64,000 nt of DNA from an uncultured Gammaproteobacteria bacterium (GTDB taxonomy: Bacteria; Pseudomonadota; Gammaproteobacteria; Pseudomonadales; Pseudohongiellaceae), in contig CAJXVC010000007.1 of NCBI GenBank assembly GCA_913060975.1, positions 1 to 64,000 of the forward strand, read 5' to 3'. A model generated the notes under the pieces. The model was not told the origin of the DNA. It searched no databases and saw nothing but the letters and a program-made list of their open reading frames with translations. Positions 46,723 through 55,563 of the stretch are shown in pieces; position 1 is the first letter of the stretch, and every line of letters starts with the position of its first letter. Both the position numbers and the translations under genes were made by a program.

Positions 46723-46977
46723 TGTTGGTTTCCTCAATTATTAGTAACGAGAATTGTAAGAGGCGCACATTGACGCTTTTTAAGCGCCGTCGCTTTTCTT
46801 GCTGACTGCTACAGTGCGCGTCTCAATCAGAGCCATTGAAAGACTACATGGGTTGAAGTGTGCGCAAATCACCTAATTGGGTGATATTCCTACCGGCTTG
46901 AATATCCCGTTGTGTGCCTCAGCGAATAGGCAGCAGGATTTAATGCTCGCTGCTCCGGGGTAAAAACAATAAATTAA

Positions 46978-47006
46978 TTGACAAATGCGTTCTGAGTGTC
47001 ACACTA
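46978..47006 (+). promoter_or_regulatory. GntR-ABC operon promoter with AGTGTCACACT operator
   Basis: A perfect TTGACA (46978-46983) lies 17 bases before ACACTA (47001-47006, a weak -10). The palindrome AGTGT-C-ACACT (46995-47005) overlaps the -10 region, a plausible autoregulatory operator for the GntR protein. The start of transcription would be near 47012, coinciding with the ATG. Confidence 0.55.
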
Positions 47007-47011
47007 CGGAT

Positions 47012-47422
47012 ATGACACCATTTAAAATCAAGCTCAATTCCAGTCAGTCCATCTTCGATCAGGTGGTTTACGCGGCGACCAAAGCCATTCTTGGTGGCGC
47101 CCTGAAGCCCGGTGAACCCTTTCCGTCGGTGCGCTCACTGGCCGCCGATCTCAAGATTCATCCCAATACGGCGCACAAAGTGATTCAGCACTTGATCCAG
47201 GAACGCTGGCTAATTGCCAGCCCTGGGCGTGGTACGACGGTAGCGCCGCCGCCGAAAGCCCGTAGTGGCGACCGCCAGCGCTTGCTGAGCCAGGAAATAG
47301 AGCAACTTGTTGTTGAGGCACGCCGTGTCGGCGCCAATCTGGATGAGGTTGTCGAATCAATCGAGGAGCAATGGAAAAGCCTCGACACATTAAAGGTGGT
47401 TTCTGGTGATAATTCAGACTGA
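47012..47422 (+). CDS. GntR-family repressor, YtrA type
   Basis: The 136-residue product has only the GntR winged helix and a short tail, as in the YtrA subfamily: SIFDQVVYAATKAILGGALKP, PSVRSLAADLKIHPNTAHKVIQHL and LIQERWLIASPGRGTTV, then a helix (LSQEIEQLVVEARRVG). YtrA repressors usually control an ABC transporter operon in which they sit. The ATG at 47012 is chosen over 46985, because the operator and promoter then lie upstream. The ATPase gene starts inside its end (17-base overlap). Confidence 0.88.
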   Translation: MTPFKIKLNSSQSIFDQVVYAATKAILGGALKPGEPFPSVRSLAADLKIHPNTAHKVIQHLIQERWLIASPGRGTTVAPPPKARSGDRQRLLSQEIEQLVVEARRVGANLDEVVESIEEQWKSLDTLKVVSGDNSD

Positions 47423-48314
47423 ACAGCTCAATAAGCATTATGGTCGTGTAGAAGTGATTCGTGACCTTAACCTGCAAGTGCCTGAAGGGTCGGCGTTTGC
47501 GTTGGTGGGTACGAATGGTGCGGGCAAGACTACGACCATGCGGATTCTGGTTAATATCATTCAGCCTGATTCGGGCAATGTTACGGTGCTCGGTCGTGAC
47601 AGTCAGCAATTGCGCCAGGCAGACCTGATGCAGATTGGCTATGTGTCTGAGAATCAGGAGTTGCCAGAGCGACTAACAATCGCGCAATACTTCAGCTACT
47701 TGCGTTCTCTCTATCCGAATTGGGACAGGGGGCTGGAACAACAATTGTGTCGCCGGATGGATCTACCGACAGATCGCGCATTGAGCAAACTTTCCCACGG
47801 CATGCGCATGAAAACTGTGCTGGTCGCCGGCATTGCGTTTCGGCCCAAACTACTCATCCTCGATGAGCCTCTCAGTGGTATGGATACCTTGACCAGGGAT
47901 GAAGTCATCGAGGGCTTGTTGGAGCAGGCCGATGAGACAACCATTCTTATCTCATCGCACGAATTAGCCGAGATCGAAAACTTTACCAGCCATATTGCAT
48001 TCATGGACAAGGGGCAAATGTATTTTCAGGAATCCATCGAGTCTATGCGCGATCGTTTCCGGGACGTCCACGTCACTTTGTCGGCACAGAAGATTCTGCC
48101 TGTTGATCTGCCAGATGATTGGCTATCGCCGGAGATTTCCGGCCACATGCTCCGCTTTATCGATACCGGATTTACCGATAACCAATATCTATACGCGCAG
48201 TTGAGCCACTACTTCGGCGCGGTGCAAGTCGATGCCGAAGTGATGAGCTTGCGCGAGATAAGCAAGGTACTTATCCGCGATGCCCGTCACCAGAAAGTGG
48301 AGGCAGCAGCATGA
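47406..48314 (+). CDS. ABC transporter ATP-binding protein
   Basis: This 302-residue ATPase of an ABC-2-type transporter has Walker A GTNGAGKTT, Q-loop region VSENQELPER, signature LSHGMRMK (a variant of LSGGQ with histidine), Walker B LLILDEPLSGMD and the H-loop ILISSHELAEIE. The variant signature suits YtrB/CcmA-like members. It starts with GTG and has AAGGTGG 11 bases upstream. Its stop overlaps the permease ATG (ATGA, 48311-48314). Function is probably export or regulation with the fused permease. Confidence 0.92.
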   Translation: MIIQTEQLNKHYGRVEVIRDLNLQVPEGSAFALVGTNGAGKTTTMRILVNIIQPDSGNVTVLGRDSQQLRQADLMQIGYVSENQELPERLTIAQYFSYLRSLYPNWDRGLEQQLCRRMDLPTDRALSKLSHGMRMKTVLVAGIAFRPKLLILDEPLSGMDTLTRDEVIEGLLEQADETTILISSHELAEIENFTSHIAFMDKGQMYFQESIESMRDRFRDVHVTLSAQKILPVDLPDDWLSPEISGHMLRFIDTGFTDNQYLYAQLSHYFGAVQVDAEVMSLREISKVLIRDARHQKVEAAA

Positions 48315-50917
48315 ACGGAAAAGCCATACTCGCTATCATCAAGAAAGACATTCTTGGCTTGTTGCCGCTGGTACTTATCGCGCTCGCGGTATTGGCGATT
48401 CAACCGATTATTGCCAGCCTGAATGTGGCCGAGCTCGGCATCGATTCAGAATTCATGGTTGCCTTGCAGGCGAATTTCTATTGGGTGGCTTTCTTTCTTA
48501 GCCTGATTCTGATGATGTCGGTCTTGCAGCTCGACCCGGCGAACAGCCTGAGCCACGACTGGCTCACTCGGCCAATCTCCCGATGGGATTGGTTAGCAGC
48601 CAAGCTGTTGTTCTTGCTAGTCACCATTATTATCCCTGTTGTACTGTCACGCTTCTTCGTGAATCTGAATGAAGGCCTCGGCACGAGTTTGTCGATGAAC
48701 TATGCCCTCGGCATTGAATCGTTCGAAGGCGCGATGCTGGTCCCGCTATTCTTTGCGGTGTCGCTCCTGACGCCAAATTTCAAGAAAAGTGTACTGCTAT
48801 TGGTGTCAGTATTTTTTGTTTTCCTGCTGCCAGGCTGGAGCGTCACCAGACCCTTGTTGGCGGCAATCGGCATCCGGCTGGGCAACGAGCTGGATGGCAT
48901 GATGTGGCTACAAGCACTACCTCTTGTGGCTGCCGGTATAGTAGGTTCCGGGTTTATCTACTGGTTCCTGTATGTAAAGCGTCAGCAGCGTTTTGCCAAC
49001 CTGGCGTTCTGGGTGGCCATATCCGGCATGTTTTTCTCAGTGTATCCGCCCGAATTCATTCATAACTGGGATAGAGCGATCGCCTTCCATCAGGCCGTCA
49101 TTAACGACGAAGATGCTTCATTGGAGGAATCGGTCCAGTTAGTTCAGGCGCAGGCTTGCTTTGATGTCGCAGCAATGAGCGGACCGGACTACGGCGCCCA
49201 GAATAATTCCGTATTGTCAGCCGCCAGTTGGGTCGATGCTGCAATAGCGCAGGCAGACCCGGGTGCGCTAACCATAGCCACGCCAGTGGCCAGCAAAGAT
49301 TTACTTTACGACTGGTTTTCTCCGGCCAGCTTGGGCGAGGACACCAGTGTTGATTGGCGCATTGATCGCTTCAGAACACGTGCGTGGTACGAGGCTGACT
49401 CACTGAATGAGAATCTGAACTTGTTACGCTCATCGACAGCCGTCAATCGCTTCGCACCTATCTCTTCACTGGATACGGACTACTGGATGGTGCCCGGAGA
49501 AAAACTCGATACGCTGAAGAATGATCCAACCACCAGGCTGGTTGTAGAGTATGACCTGGCGCTATTGTCTCCAACACCTCATGAGTTGCCAGTAGATGGG
49601 CTGCGCTATGATTTTCCAGAGCTGGGTAGTTGCAAGGCGGAGCTAGACGTCAATGCGAACGTCGTTGACATCGACTGCCTCAAAAGAGGGGTGCGACCCG
49701 AGCTGATTTCAGCAGAGTTCTTTGGTTTGCCGACGAGTCGCGTTGACAACTCAAGCCGAACCAATTTCACAGCGGATTGGCTGGAATTCCTGACTCGTTC
49801 ACATTTCGAGCTGCAACTTCAACAACCATCATTGGTTGATAGTACAACGATTCTATTGACCTCCTACAACGTGGAACGAGTCATGCGCAAGCAACTGGTT
49901 TCTCCTGGCGTGCTTGGCGATTCACCATCGGTTTGTCCATTGCCGGGCGATGCGCAGTTTGCCGATTTGCAAGACTCGAGCTGGAGTGACAGATCGCCTC
50001 ATGAAGTGAAGTCTATCCTCGTTGAGCGAGGCGTTCGTTTGGAAGTGCTGGACTGGCGAGCAATGCAGAGCGACCCGGCACCCACGCTGGTGCTGTTGCC
50101 CGGACTTGGAGCTACGGCGCATTCTTACGATGTATTGGCCGAGCGACTGGCGCAAGATTACAAGGTGATCGCGATGACCCGTCGTGGCGCAGGGGCTTCC
50201 TCAAAACCCGCACACGGGTACGATGTGACTCAATTGGGCGAAGACGTGCTGCAGGTGATGAATACGCTGGGCATCGATCAAGCTGTGCTCGTGGGCCATT
50301 CTATTGGTGGCGAGGAGCTGAGTTATCTGGGTGCCAATTTCCCGGAGCGCTTCAATGGTCTGGTTTATCTAGATGCAGCTTTTGATCGCACAGGTCCTGC
50401 CAACAAACGACAGCGAGAGTTAGGCAGGTCACTACCGCAGGCGCCGCCGATACGCCCTGTTGAAGCGATGTCCTATGATGGGTACGGCGACTATATGCAA
50501 AGACTCGGGCGTCAGCGAGTATTGGCCGAGGGAGAGATCCTGGCCAGCTACGATCTGACTTCAGGCACGATCAAGCATGAGATGGTCTACCTCGATGCCA
50601 TTATGGCCAACCTGCGAGCGCCCAAATATGAACGCATCACGATTCCGGCGTTAGCACTCTATGCCGTCCCCGGATCAGCCGAGGCGTTAGTGGAGCCTTG
50701 GTATGACCAGACCGACCCGACAGTGCAACAGGCGGTGCACGGTTTATTTGAAATCGAGCGTCAGGCCAAGCTCGATGCTGCCGAACGTTTCGACGATGAA
50801 GTGGTTAACTCGCGAGTCATTGTCCTTGAAGACGCCAATCACTGGATCTTCGGCTCCAATGAGGATGAGGTCTTTGCGGCGATGCAGGAATTCATTGACG
50901 GGCTGCCAATCGAGTAG
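48311..50917 (+). CDS. ABC-2 permease fused to an alpha/beta hydrolase
   Basis: The 868-residue protein has an unusual fusion. Residues 1-245 form an ABC-2-type permease with seven predicted helices, basic KRQQR after helix 6. Residues about 250-570 form a soluble domain with no recognised family. Residues about 575-868 form an alpha/beta hydrolase: VLLPGLGATAHSYDVLAERL (oxyanion region), VLVGHSIGGEELSYLG with nucleophile Ser664 and EDANHWIFG with His844 as the likely catalytic histidine. The positive-inside rule puts the C-terminal 620 residues in the periplasm. The ORF is uninterrupted, so a frameshift artefact is unlikely. The acid of the triad was not assigned. Confidence 0.88.
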   Translation: MNGKAILAIIKKDILGLLPLVLIALAVLAIQPIIASLNVAELGIDSEFMVALQANFYWVAFFLSLILMMSVLQLDPANSLSHDWLTRPISRWDWLAAKLLFLLVTIIIPVVLSRFFVNLNEGLGTSLSMNYALGIESFEGAMLVPLFFAVSLLTPNFKKSVLLLVSVFFVFLLPGWSVTRPLLAAIGIRLGNELDGMMWLQALPLVAAGIVGSGFIYWFLYVKRQQRFANLAFWVAISGMFFSVYPPEFIHNWDRAIAFHQAVINDEDASLEESVQLVQAQACFDVAAMSGPDYGAQNNSVLSAASWVDAAIAQADPGALTIATPVASKDLLYDWFSPASLGEDTSVDWRIDRFRTRAWYEADSLNENLNLLRSSTAVNRFAPISSLDTDYWMVPGEKLDTLKNDPTTRLVVEYDLALLSPTPHELPVDGLRYDFPELGSCKAELDVNANVVDIDCLKRGVRPELISAEFFGLPTSRVDNSSRTNFTADWLEFLTRSHFELQLQQPSLVDSTTILLTSYNVERVMRKQLVSPGVLGDSPSVCPLPGDAQFADLQDSSWSDRSPHEVKSILVERGVRLEVLDWRAMQSDPAPTLVLLPGLGATAHSYDVLAERLAQDYKVIAMTRRGAGASSKPAHGYDVTQLGEDVLQVMNTLGIDQAVLVGHSIGGEELSYLGANFPERFNGLVYLDAAFDRTGPANKRQRELGRSLPQAPPIRPVEAMSYDGYGDYMQRLGRQRVLAEGEILASYDLTSGTIKHEMVYLDAIMANLRAPKYERITIPALALYAVPGSAEALVEPWYDQTDPTVQQAVHGLFEIERQAKLDAAERFDDEVVNSRVIVLEDANHWIFGSNEDEVFAAMQEFIDGLPIE

Positions 50918-51050
50918 ATACTGGTGCACTTGTCGGCAGTCGTTGGGGCGCCGTGCCAGATGTAATTTTTCAGCCAGGCAGTATATGATAGAGCGATCGC
51001 TCGATGACCAGAGCAGAGCGCGATTTCATCTACTGACCCGGAGTGCCGTC

Positions 51051-51602
51051 TTGAAAAAATCATCCTTTATCCGTTTGTCCAAACCCTTGTTGCTTATAGC
51101 CTGTTCATTACTATTAATCGGCCGCAGCAATTCCCAGGATGCCGATCGGCAGCTCCCGGTGACCGGCGATATCTTCAAATGCTTGACTGAGATGACCAAA
51201 TCCCTGAATGGTGATTTCTTCGTGGATAATATTCTGGGTAATCTCGAAGCAACCACTGCGGTCGCCAATTCCGAAACCGGCGGCGACTATCCGCCCGGTT
51301 CAGTCGTCGTATTAGTGCCCTCCGAGGCAATGGTCAAGCACGAAGCCGGCTGGAATGCGGCGACGAATGACTGGGAATTCTTTGAGCTGAATGTGTCTGA
51401 GCAGGGCTCCGAGATCAATGTGCGTGGCACGACAGAAGTGATTAATCAGTTCGGCGGCAATTGCTTTGGTTGTCATGTACAGGCGCGTCCGGAATGGGAT
51501 CTGATCTGTGGTACTGATCATGGCTGCGCACCGCTGCCTTTAACGCGTGAGACCATCGCCAATATTCAGAACAGCGATCCGCGCTGCAACAAAGAAGACT
51601 GA
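51051..51602 (+). CDS. Exported protein with a haem c-type motif
   Basis: A 183-residue protein starting at a TTG with GGAG 9 bases upstream. The N-terminus (MKKSSFIRLSKPLLLIACSL) is a signal peptide. The mature part has one CFGCH motif (NQFGGNCFGCHVQARPEW) that can attach haem, plus further cysteines at both ends (FKCLTEM, LICGTDHGCAP). A longer ORF upstream overlaps the permease-hydrolase gene and is not used. It follows that gene by 133 bases, so a common transcript is possible. Probably a small periplasmic c-type cytochrome, though with unusual spacing from typical folds. Confidence 0.72.
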   Translation: MKKSSFIRLSKPLLLIACSLLLIGRSNSQDADRQLPVTGDIFKCLTEMTKSLNGDFFVDNILGNLEATTAVANSETGGDYPPGSVVVLVPSEAMVKHEAGWNAATNDWEFFELNVSEQGSEINVRGTTEVINQFGGNCFGCHVQARPEWDLICGTDHGCAPLPLTRETIANIQNSDPRCNKED

Positions 51603-51800
51603 TTTTAGACAATTGAACAAAGGGGCGGAGGGAGCGAATATTACTCTCCTCGCCTTTCTTATATCCTCTGTTCAATACCTCCTGTTTTTTGCCTCCTGTA
51701 ATTGCCCACCCCTGCCGTCGATTTGCTAGCTGACAAAATATAGGGGATTATCTTCCCCCACTGAATACCCGGCAAATAACAATAAGAAGGATCAGTAGAG

Positions 51801-53186
51801 ATGGCCCAGCAACTCCGCGCGTTACTCCTGCTACTCACAACTCACTGCATTGCCAATCTGGCACATGCGCAAGCGCCCGACCCGGAACTGGCCACGTCGG
51901 TCGATGACGGTTTCACCATTGCCGTCGTAGGCGACATTATTATTGCCAATTCACTCGACCATATGCTCTCGGACCCAGGCTTTCGTGAAGTGGTTGAACT
52001 GATTCGGTCGGCCGATGTGGCGACAGGTAATCTGGAAGGTAATATCATTGATGGGCGAACCTTTTCGGGCAGTCGTGGTGGTAGCTTCGGTGGCGAACCA
52101 GAGGCCGCTCAATGGTTGGTGGATATGGGTTTTGATATAGTCGCTCGGGCCAACAACCACGCCAACGATTTCGGCAGAGAAGGCCTGGCGGAAACCTCGC
52201 GTCATCTGGATGCGGTTGGTCTGCAATATGCTGGACTGGGTGATACTTACTGGGCTGCCCGCGCAGCGCGATTTTATTCCAGTCCACGCGGGCGCGTGGG
52301 TATGGTGTCGACTTCTGATCATGATCCGCGCGCCGAACAGGCCCGGGGAGAGTGGCCCGGCATCGGCGGTCTGAGCCCGCTGCGTGTTACTCGCTACTTC
52401 ATGGTGCCTGAATCATCATGGGAAGGCTTGCGCCAGATTCGCAATGATTTTCCCAACGGTACTTTCCATTACGCCCGCGGTATCAATACCGATACCCAGG
52501 TCGAATTTCTCCGCCAGCAATTTCGTAAGGCACCTGCAGGTGTCACAGAACCCTACTATCACTATGAGATGAATCAGAATGACCTAGAGGATGTGCTGGC
52601 TTCTGTGCGTGAAGGCAAGATCAAGTCCGATCTGATCACCGTGGCAATCCATGCGCATCATTTTCTGGATGCCAAGGGCGGCTATCGTGGCGAAGGCATT
52701 CCGGAGGCGGAACATCTGGACACCAACCCCAGTATTGCCGACTATTTGCCCGTGTTCGCCAAGGCGACCATCGATAACGGCGCTGATGTGTTCCAGGGCA
52801 CTGGTGTACACGCCCTGCGCGGTATCGAAATCTACAATGGGCGCCCGATCTTTTATGGGCTGGGCGAATTCATTCGCCAAATGGACACCATCGGTCTGGC
52901 CGGGCGCGGTGACCCGCAGCGCAGCATTGGCCCGGCTGGCGCCGAGTTCCCGGTAAAGTTTCAGTCCATTGTGGCTATCAATGAATTCAGTGGTGGTGAG
53001 CTGTCCGAAGTGCGCATTTATCCTATTGAAGCCGGTTACTACGAGGAGAAACTGGCGCGCCGCGGGATTCCGCGCATTGCGCCGCCGGATGTAGCGCAAC
53101 AGATCCTCACGCGGCTGCAGGCGTTGTCTGAACCATTGGGGACGACTATTCAGATACAAGGCAACATCGGCATCATCAACCCCTGA
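51801..53186 (+). CDS. CapA-family exported metallophosphatase-fold protein
   Basis: The 461-residue protein has a signal peptide (ending AHAQ) and a CapA/PgsA-like domain of the metallophosphatase fold. Motifs: FTIAVVGDIIIAN, ATGNLEGNII, VARANNHANDFGREGLAE with a conserved NNHAND, VAIHAHHF, and GVHALRGIEIYNGRPIFYGLGEFI near the C-terminus. CapA proteins act in poly-gamma-glutamate or capsule export in Bacillus; in Gram-negatives this group's role is largely unknown. No ligase gene is adjacent, so polyglutamate synthesis is not claimed. AAGAAGGA lies 10-17 bases before the ATG. Confidence 0.88.
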   Translation: MAQQLRALLLLLTTHCIANLAHAQAPDPELATSVDDGFTIAVVGDIIIANSLDHMLSDPGFREVVELIRSADVATGNLEGNIIDGRTFSGSRGGSFGGEPEAAQWLVDMGFDIVARANNHANDFGREGLAETSRHLDAVGLQYAGLGDTYWAARAARFYSSPRGRVGMVSTSDHDPRAEQARGEWPGIGGLSPLRVTRYFMVPESSWEGLRQIRNDFPNGTFHYARGINTDTQVEFLRQQFRKAPAGVTEPYYHYEMNQNDLEDVLASVREGKIKSDLITVAIHAHHFLDAKGGYRGEGIPEAEHLDTNPSIADYLPVFAKATIDNGADVFQGTGVHALRGIEIYNGRPIFYGLGEFIRQMDTIGLAGRGDPQRSIGPAGAEFPVKFQSIVAINEFSGGELSEVRIYPIEAGYYEEKLARRGIPRIAPPDVAQQILTRLQALSEPLGTTIQIQGNIGIINP

Positions 53187-53561
53187 CATTGCTGATATTG
53201 ACGGAATCTCGCGGGATTTCCGGGTTGTAGACGGGCCACATGGAGTGACACAGTCAGTTTTCCAGGGCTGACAGCGGAGATAGTGCAGATTTACAGATAT
53301 TGGCAGGATTTGGTATGGCTTGCTGTTGGTAATTCCAGAGTGATTTGCAGGCCAAGCCGCTTGGGTTTGCGCCTCAGGTCAGAGCCCCGAGGCTTTCCCG
53401 AAACCACCGTATCACCGCGTCATGCTTGAAGTTCACCCTCGCGGCGCTGGACAAGTGCGAGCCATGGAGCTACCTTCTACCCGTCTAATTTCGATGAGAT
53501 TATGAATTTAGCTTTTTCAAATCTTCGCAATTTTGTTTAGTGCCTCGCACGGGAGAGAAAA
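53187..53561. other. Intergenic region, no gene seen
   Basis: About 375 bases between the CapA-type gene and the exported FAH-fold gene. It should hold the promoter of the latter. No clear promoter boxes, repeats or RNA gene were recognised. Confidence 0.5.
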
Positions 53562-54722
53562 ATGATAAGAAAGTCCCTCTATTCATTGGCCATGGTGACC
53601 GCCGCAGCGATCTTTACGACGTCTGCCAGTGTCGCTCAGGTCGATATCGAGTCGGTAGAGCCGTATAAGGTTGGTACCTTCGCGGTTGATTACGAGCAGT
53701 TTGTTGGCCTGGTGATGCGTGATGATTCGTTGATCGTCGACGTTGCCGCTGCCAATAAAGCCCTCGAACTGGAACCGCAATACACGCCGGTTGCTATTCC
53801 GGACAATATGCTCGGTTTTATTGAGCAATACGAATATGGCCTGAAGTATCGGGTCTACGAGCTGGTCAACTGGCTCGTTGAAGATGGGCAACTCAGTGGC
53901 AGCATGCCTGACTATATTCATGCCGTTGAAGACGTCGATATCCGTGCGCCGATTCAATACCCCAGCAAAATCATGAATGCCGCCGTCAACTTCTACACGC
54001 ATGCGTGTGAAGGTTGTAACGATGATGAACTGGCCCGCCGCACAGCGGAGCGTCAGCAGAATCGCGGTGTTCCTTACCTGTTCCTGAAGCCGACTCGCGG
54101 TGCTGTGATCGGTGACGGCGAAGACGTCATCATGCCTTACGGCCGTGACGAGATTGAATACGAAGTCGAGATGGCGATCGTGTTTGGTCGTTCCGGCAAG
54201 TACGTCTCAGCCGACCGTGCCTATGATCATGTCTTCGGTTACATGGTAGCCATGGATATCTCCGACCGCGGTGGCCGTCCACCAGGTGGCTACGGTGTGC
54301 GCTCTGACTGGTTTGTTGGTAAAGGCCACGATACTTTCGCACCACATGGTCCCTGGATTGTGCCCAAGGAATTCTACGGCGATCCAATGGAGCGTCTGCA
54401 CCAGATCACTGTTGTTGACGGTGTAACGGTTCAGGAAGCGCGCGCTGGCGATATGATTCACAATATCCCTGAGCTGATCGAATACGCCTCGTCACTGATT
54501 ACCATCTATCCCGGTGATGTAATGCAAAGTGGTACCTCAGGTGGTACCGGTGCTGGTCGTGTTGAGCGAGCTACAGGTTCCGGTTTCCTGATTGATGGCG
54601 AGATGATTAGCGCTACGATCGAAGGTATCGGTACGCTGACTCACCGCGTGGTGCGTGAAACTTCAGTGCCAGACGATTTGTCTGGTTCGCAGTTGACGCC
54701 TACCAGTGAGTATCGCGACTAA
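53562..54722 (+). CDS. Exported fumarylacetoacetate-hydrolase-fold protein
   Basis: The 386-residue product has a signal peptide (ending SVAQ) and a fumarylacetoacetase/FAH C-terminal-type domain: LFLKPTRGAVIGDGEDVIMP, EIEYEVEMAIVFGRSGKYVS with the metal-binding acidic residues, MDISDRGGRPPGGYGVRSDW, and MQSGTSGGTGAGRVE. The N-terminal half (residues about 30-130) is added sequence without a domain name. Family members cleave or hydrate ring-opened aromatic acids using Mg/Mn; export is atypical. The GGGAGAG ribosome site lies 5 bases before the ATG. A long terminator follows. Confidence 0.85.
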   Translation: MIRKSLYSLAMVTAAAIFTTSASVAQVDIESVEPYKVGTFAVDYEQFVGLVMRDDSLIVDVAAANKALELEPQYTPVAIPDNMLGFIEQYEYGLKYRVYELVNWLVEDGQLSGSMPDYIHAVEDVDIRAPIQYPSKIMNAAVNFYTHACEGCNDDELARRTAERQQNRGVPYLFLKPTRGAVIGDGEDVIMPYGRDEIEYEVEMAIVFGRSGKYVSADRAYDHVFGYMVAMDISDRGGRPPGGYGVRSDWFVGKGHDTFAPHGPWIVPKEFYGDPMERLHQITVVDGVTVQEARAGDMIHNIPELIEYASSLITIYPGDVMQSGTSGGTGAGRVERATGSGFLIDGEMISATIEGIGTLTHRVVRETSVPDDLSGSQLTPTSEYRD

Positions 54723-54751
54723 GCATTCGCAGAATCGCTTGGTAAACAACG

Positions 54752-54790
54752 AAAAACGGATTCATTCAATTGAGTGAGTCCGTTTTTTTA
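54752..54790 (+). terminator. Terminator of the FAH-fold gene
   Basis: A 15-base RNA stem (AAAACGGATTCATTC with GAGTGAGTCCGTTTT, including two G-U pairs) and an AATT loop end in seven T residues. It lies about 30 bases after the gene stop. Confidence 0.92.
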
Positions 54791-54899
54791 TTGCTGACTA
54801 AAAGTATTTTCAAGCAACTTCCGGGTAACGGGATCTGTCTTGAAGCAATAAATCAAATGTCAGTTGATTCAGTTTGGTGACAGTCGAAAAAGGATGGCA

Positions 54900-55274
54900 A
54901 TGGTGACAGAGGCGGCAAAGGTAGCAATGCACAAGCAATCAACCGGACTAGCAAAGCAACTGATGGCGGTTGTTGTATTGAGTCAATTGAGTCTTTCTGG
55001 TTTGGCGCAGGAACCGGAAGCGCAAGACTACGCGCTTTCCATGGCCGGGGCACTGATCAACAACTGGTGCAGTACTCGTTGGCAGGATTCGGGCTACATC
55101 AGTCTGCACGCCTGCAACTATGAGCTGGCACAGCTCTATAATCGGGAATTATCCAGTCGCGATTTTCAAAATTGTGCGGTCGCCAATGGCGGCGATATCG
55201 TAAAAATTGCCGATTGTATGCTGGAGCGTTATAACACTTGGGTTACTGAGGAGGTTGCTGAGGCACCACAATAA
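54900..55274 (+). CDS. Exported hypothetical protein
   Basis: A 124-residue protein that starts at ATG 54900 with AAAAAGG 6 bases upstream. A signal-like region reaches about LSGLAQE. The mature part has four cysteines (NNWCSTRW, LHACNYEL, QNCAVANG and IADCMLERY) that could form two disulfides in the periplasm. It is otherwise helical and unnamed. It is transcribed alone after the terminator at 54752. Confidence 0.55.
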   Translation: MVTEAAKVAMHKQSTGLAKQLMAVVVLSQLSLSGLAQEPEAQDYALSMAGALINNWCSTRWQDSGYISLHACNYELAQLYNRELSSRDFQNCAVANGGDIVKIADCMLERYNTWVTEEVAEAPQ

Positions 55275-55471
55275 GTAGAAACTCAAAGCCCAATACAGAT
55301 AGCCTGGAATTAGTGACGATCGTTCGCTACCCTCCCATATCATCTCGTCATTCTCAATAAATAGAATCTATTCTACATTCTCCCTTTTTATCAGGTTTCT
55401 CAAGTGGCAAAACTACTTCACTAGCGATGTAGTCACTTATGCTCTGTAGTTCAATGTGTAATTCACCTAAA

Positions 55472-55505
55472 AACGCCCCGGAGCGGCTAACCGGACCGGG
55501 GCGTT
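55472..55505 (-). terminator. Terminator of the exported gene pair at 55.6-57.8 kb
   Basis: A perfect 10-base stem (AACGCCCCGG/CCGGGGCGTT) with a nested CGG-CTAA-CCG hairpin is followed on the minus strand by TTTTTAG. It is 58 bases after the stop of the gene at 55564. Confidence 0.92.
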
Positions 55506-55563
55506 CACTCACTCAAATTGTTCGTTGGTTGAGTGCTGGTTAAGAATTAAAGGAGAATTCTGA

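Noticed and set aside
50703..51050. Longer N-terminus for the haem-motif protein
   Set aside because: It overlaps the permease-hydrolase gene in another frame and has no signal peptide; the TTG at 51051 has GGAG and a signal peptide.
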